Under the pieces are notes generated by a model that was not told where the DNA came from, did no database searches, and was given only the letters and a program-made list of their open reading frames with translations. A stretch of 45,000 bases of DNA, taken from Piromyces finnis. Its lineage: Eukaryota; Neocallimastigomycota; Neocallimastigomycetes; Neocallimastigales; Neocallimastigaceae. This document shows positions 41,117 to 45,000 of this stretch, in pieces. Each line of letters begins with the position of its first letter. Positions within the stretch are counted from its first letter, which is position 1. The stretch covers positions 1 through 45,000 of the forward strand of contig MCFH01000108.1 of NCBI GenBank assembly GCA_002104945.1, written 5' to 3'. The position numbers and the translations under genes were made by a program.

Positions 41117-41625
41117 TATTAATGGATTATAAAAAGGTAAAAAAAATAGTTAATTAATTATTAATTTATTTTCTTTTTTTATTTTAAAAAAAAAGTAAAG
41201 ATAAAATAGAAAAACAAAAAAAAAAAAAAAAAAAAAAAAAGAAAACGAATTTTTATACTTTAATTTTTAACTTTTTTTGTGTCATCTATTTCTTTTAGAA
41301 TAGTCCAATAATACAAAAATAAAGGTATACAAATTTCGAAATAAATAAGATTTTAAACTATTTTTAACCTATTTAAACTTTTATTAATCAATTGTAGTTT
41401 ATTTTGAAAATTAATTAATAGAAAGTTTTTAAGCATTAAACTTTATTTTGGTTTAACTATATTACACAGTCGATTTTAACATTTTTAAAGCATTAGAGTT
41501 TAAATTTTAAAAACCTTTCTATTTTCAATTTTACAATATTTAATTATAGTTTTAAAGTAAAAAATCAATCAAATAATTAAAGTCCTTATTATAAGACATA
41601 GTTTAAAATATAAAAAATAAAATTT
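41117..41625 (-). promoter_or_regulatory. Conserved upstream region of HMG gene C
   Basis: Matches the upstream regions of HMG genes A and B; minus-strand TATAAAAA at 41250-41257, 134 bases before the ATG. Confidence 0.55.
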
Positions 41626-42654
41626 AACAAGCTATTTTTATTTTTTTTTATCAATGGGATACCTAATTCACACATAAAAATATTAAAACATCGATTTAAA
41701 AAATTGAAGAGAAAACTTATTGAATGACAAAATTCTACATATTATTAAAAAATCATTAATTTTAAAAATTTTCAAGTTTTTTTTTATAACATTATAAAAT
41801 AGTCATTTAAACTTTCATTTCTATATTATACTTTAAATAGAATATTCCTTTACCATTCTAATTACATATTTTAAAAATATTTTTATATAGATATGAGTTT
41901 ATTATAATATATTTTTTTATTAAACTATTATATAAAAATGATGAACAAAATAATCCTACTATTGAAAAAATAATAGATAAATATAACATAATAATATAGG
42001 ATAGATATATTATTACTAAATTTAAATTTGTGATAATAACCAACAAAGATAGTATCTACTTAAAAACCAATTAATATTTAATAAAAACATGTTTATACAT
42101 TTTTTACTTATATTATAAATATAACAAAAGAAGAAAATTATAATGATATATACAGACTGTAATATAACTATATATTTTTAATTAATGTGTTATTTTATTA
42201 TTAAAATCTTTTATTCTTTAAGAAATTAGAATAAATAATAAAAATATAAAAATGATTTCTGTTAGAATATATGAAATAAACATCTTTAACAAATTTTGTA
42301 AAAAAAATAAAAATTTATATATATATTTTAAATTTAAATATTTTGTTTATTAAATTTTCATGAAATGAATTATATATGGCTATACAATTTCTACCTTTTT
42401 GTAAATTATAAAATATATACTACTTAATTATGTATTTTAAGGTTTGCTTATGAAAATTTTCCGATATTATAAAATAAAAGTAATCCAATAAAAATCAAAA
42501 TTTTTTTTTAAAAAGATAAAAACTATAATAATTAAAAAGTATTAAACAAAAAAATTTGGAGCTTTTAATATACATTTATCAATAGTGTAATTATTAGTAT
42601 TATTGAAATAAATATATATATTTTTTTTTAAAAAAAAAAAAAAAAAAAAAAAGC
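41626..42654. other. Intergenic spacer
   Basis: A+T-rich. No conserved frame. A poly(T)/poly(A) stretch (42622-42652) directly precedes the next gene and may belong to its promoter or leader. Confidence 0.5.
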
Positions 42655-42875
42655 ATGAATATAGGAATTGAAGGACTTCTTTCAGGTATTAACGATATTT
42701 TTAAAGAAAATGACATTTCATATGAATTTGATGAAGAAGAACTTTGTGAAGCGCTAAAAGATGTAGATATAAATGATCATTTAAAAAAGGAATTTTCTAT
42801 TGATGCTCTATGCGAACAAGCAAATAATATAATAGAAAATAAGGAAGTATTATGCAATAATATTACTCCAGACAC

Positions 42876-42918
<43 letters not shown>

Positions 42919-45000
42919 TCAAATTATATTCAAAATTTTAATGAATATATTGACTTACCAGATAACAGTACTCAGGAAATAAACTCTGATTTTGTAGATG
43001 AATTACATAATTATCAAACCATTAACACATATACAGATAATAATAATAATAGTTTACAATATGATAATATATCATCAAAGAATGATATGATTTTAGATAA
43101 TCCTGAAATTGATTTGAACATATTTAAAAATAAAAAATGTTTTGAAACAATAAATAATGTGACAATTAATGATGGTACTATGCCTATGGATTTAGAAGAT
43201 ATCATGTTACAGGAAGAAGGAGAAAAAAAAGAAAAAGAAATAGAAATAGAAGAAGAAAAGAAGAAAAACAAGGGAAAAGAAAGAGAAGAGGAAGAACAAA
43301 ACATTAAAAAGGAAAAAGAAAAGAATAAAAAGCAAAAGAATGGAAAAAGAAAAGGAAAAGAAAAAGAAAAAGACGATTATGATAAAATATATGAGGATAT
43401 TAATCATTCTTTTTCTATCCAAGAAGTGATTAAAAGACTTTCAAAAATTATTATCGAAGAAGGTGGTAAAAGCATGGCTGTAAACAAAAAAGATCATCCT
43501 TTATATCATGTACGAGAAAAAAATAAAATCTTCGAAGAGCAATTGAAAAAAAGAGTTCATGAAAATCCTTTTCTTGATTTGGAAGATTTTAATGATTCTG
43601 ATTCAGAAGTGAGTGATTTGCCTTCAGACTTTTTTCACAAACCTGTTTTTAAAAAAAACAAAGGTAAACGTAATGAGAATGATTTTAAAGTAAGACTTGA
43701 AACACTTAAAGAAATTGATTATCAAATAAATAGACTACATAGGAAAATAGATCATCTCTATAAAAAAATAGATAAAGATTTAATTAGACTTGAAGTTTAT
43801 ACTCATAAATTTTATCAAACTCGAAATCCGAAACCAGATTTTCAATGCCTTATTAACTATATAAATAATGATCCATTTTTCAAAAATATGGAAAGAAGAA
43901 TGATTGAAAGAAAAAACAGAATACCTGATTTAATAAAAGAATCAAAAGAAAAGTATAAGCAATCTCTTGAAATTTTTAATAGCCTTGTTACAGATATTTT
44001 TGATAATCAAAATGAAGCTGACTCTGTTTATAAACAATTAATTGACCTAGAATCTAATGAACTTTGTAAACGCGAAGAAATAAAAAAAGAAAATAGTTTA
44101 TATGAAACGGCCATTCGGGATAGAAAAATAAAATTCCCTGTACGTTTTATAAAGGCAAATAAAAATAAGCCATCAAATATTATGAAGAACCCTGGTGATA
44201 TAAATAAATTTTCAATAATAAAACCAGTTTCGTTACCTAGAAATAATTATCCATCAAATAAAATAAACTTTATCAAAAAGATTAAAACATCATCCAAAAA
44301 TAATGGACAAGACCATTGTTTTATTAAACCTATGCCAAGAAATAATTATATGCCTAAATTAAAATTTCAGAGTACATCAAGAAACAGCATTGGTTTCAAT
44401 TCTAATTTTATACATATAAATAATCAAATTCAAAGATATTTTCAAAACACAACAATTCCATCTTTTCTTCTTCCTAATAATTTTAAAATACCTTTTAAAC
44501 CAATTCATCTTACTATTCCTGGAAAGAATAATAAATTTATCTCTCTAGATATTTATACCGCTGATACTTTACCGCCAGAAATAAAAAAATTAATTAATAA
44601 AAAAAAGAAATCTAAAAAAACCAATAATTCAGCTTCAAACGCTCATACATCAAATGCTCCATCTCGAAATAGGAGTAATACATCAACATCTTTTAATCAT
44701 GGATCAAATATTAATAATAAAAGAGAAAAAAGTGTTAGTAAACGTAAGAGTCATTCAACATCTAATAATAATAGAAATGAAGCATCAACTTCAACATCAC
44801 ATAACAAAAACAATAGAAATGAAGCATCAACTTCAACATCACATAATAAATACAATAGAAATGAAGCATCAACTTCATTATCTCATAATAAATACAATAA
44901 AAGTGAAGCATCAACTTCAACATCACATAATAAATACAATAAAAGTGAAGCATCAACTTCAACATCACATAACAAAAACAATAAAAGTGAAGCATCAACT
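42655..45000 (+). CDS. Large low-complexity, probably nuclear protein (3' end outside window)
   Basis: One open frame of 782 codons runs from the ATG to the window edge without a stop or intron. It starts MNIGIEGLLSGINDIFKEND. In order it has an acidic N-terminus, a poly-Asn run (AAT repeat at about 42880-42918), a Lys/Glu-rich charged segment (about 183-240, EKKKNKGKEREEEEQNIKKE), and an acidic DLEDFNDSDSEVSDLPSDFF patch. Next is a predicted coiled-coil region (about 345-490, IDYQINRLHRKIDHLYKKID), then a basic Pro/Asn-rich part. From about residue 703 a 14-residue tandem repeat (NKSEASTSTSHNKY and variants) follows, with at least five copies, continuing past the edge. Charge pattern and Lys runs suggest a nuclear or chromatin-associated protein; no named domain recognised. 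It may flank the repeat-rich region as an ordinary gene. Confidence 0.88.
44763..45000 (+). repeat. 42-bp coding tandem repeat
   Basis: Five full units and part of a sixth, each coding 14 residues of the form N(R/K)(N/S)EASTSTSHNK(N/Y). The first two units differ from later ones by R-N versus K-S. The array extends beyond the window. Confidence 0.9.

Larger units (their letters stand above)
39390..41625. repeat. Cassette P-C (HMG gene only), partial duplicate
   Basis: Homology to cassette B runs from about 14430-16735, covering the HMG 3' flank, gene and upstream region. Left of about 39390 it stops, so the pheromone-like gene and its promoter are absent. Confidence 0.8.

Noticed and set aside
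41858-42046. 62-residue hydrophobic minus-strand frame
   Set aside because: No copy elsewhere, no recognisable motif, composition expected by chance.
43014-43422. Minus-strand Ser/Phe-rich frames
   Set aside because: Antisense of the Lys/Glu/Asn-rich gene at 42655-45000.
44762-44998. Minus-strand frame with repeated MLHFYC units
   Set aside because: Antisense of the 42-bp coding tandem repeat.

Overview
The window looks like nuclear DNA of an early-diverging fungus with an extremely A+T-rich genome. By eye it is well over 80% A+T, with long (ATT)n tracts, short spliceosomal introns and asparagine-rich proteins. The best guess is an anaerobic gut fungus (Neocallimastigomycota). The reasons are the base composition, the poly-Asn proteins, degenerate ankyrin-repeat genes, and a small secreted Cys-rich reading frame that resembles families I associate with that phylum. 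A Glomeromycotina-like fungus, another very A+T-rich group with many HMG-box genes, is the main alternative. This is inference from style, not from a marker gene.

The window is a mosaic of repeated cassettes built around sex-regulator-like genes. Three paralogous two-exon HMG-box genes of the MATA_HMG type lie on the minus strand (2188-3773, 14584-16226, 39542-41116). Three paralogous four-exon TALE-type homeodomain genes lie on the plus strand (19706-20902, 26770-28326, 33504-34946). Each homeodomain gene contains a 6-nt micro-exon that restores the canonical helix-3 spacing. Two tiny plus-strand genes (1194-1343, 12710-12862) encode 49- and 50-residue peptides with identical C-termini ending in the CaaX box C-V-V-Q. 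That is the architecture of farnesylated fungal lipopeptide pheromone precursors. HMG-box, homeodomain and pheromone-like genes together within 45 kb make this a candidate mating-type locus. No pheromone receptor is visible.

Layout: 1-4.3 kb is pheromone + HMG cassette A. 4.5-5.3 kb is an inverted-repeat (MITE-like) element. 5.7-7.7 kb is an orphan copy of a homeodomain-gene upstream region with no gene behind it. 8.1-11.2 kb is a broken four-domain calcium-channel gene (minus strand) interrupted by a 5'-truncated LINE with poly(A) tail and 12-bp target-site duplication. 11.2-16.7 kb is pheromone + HMG cassette B. 17.3-21.5 kb is homeodomain cassette 1. 22.0-22.8 kb is an orphan pheromone-gene upstream region. 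22.8-24.2 kb is repeat debris. 24.3-28.3 kb is homeodomain cassette 2. 28.9-31.0 kb holds decayed sequence of uncertain origin. 31.1-35.5 kb is homeodomain cassette 3, whose homeodomain has lost Asn51. 35.5-39.1 kb holds pseudogenes (secreted Cys-rich protein, ankyrin repeats, unknown secreted protein). 39.4-41.6 kb is an HMG cassette C without a pheromone gene. From 42.655 kb to the window end there is an intact, low-complexity, probably nuclear protein gene that runs off the edge.

If the cassettes work together, the expected logic is that of other fungi: HMG and homeodomain factors set mating identity and the prenylated peptides act as the secreted signal. Nothing in the sequence proves this. 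The duplicated, partly decayed cassettes suggest rapid birth and death of the locus.
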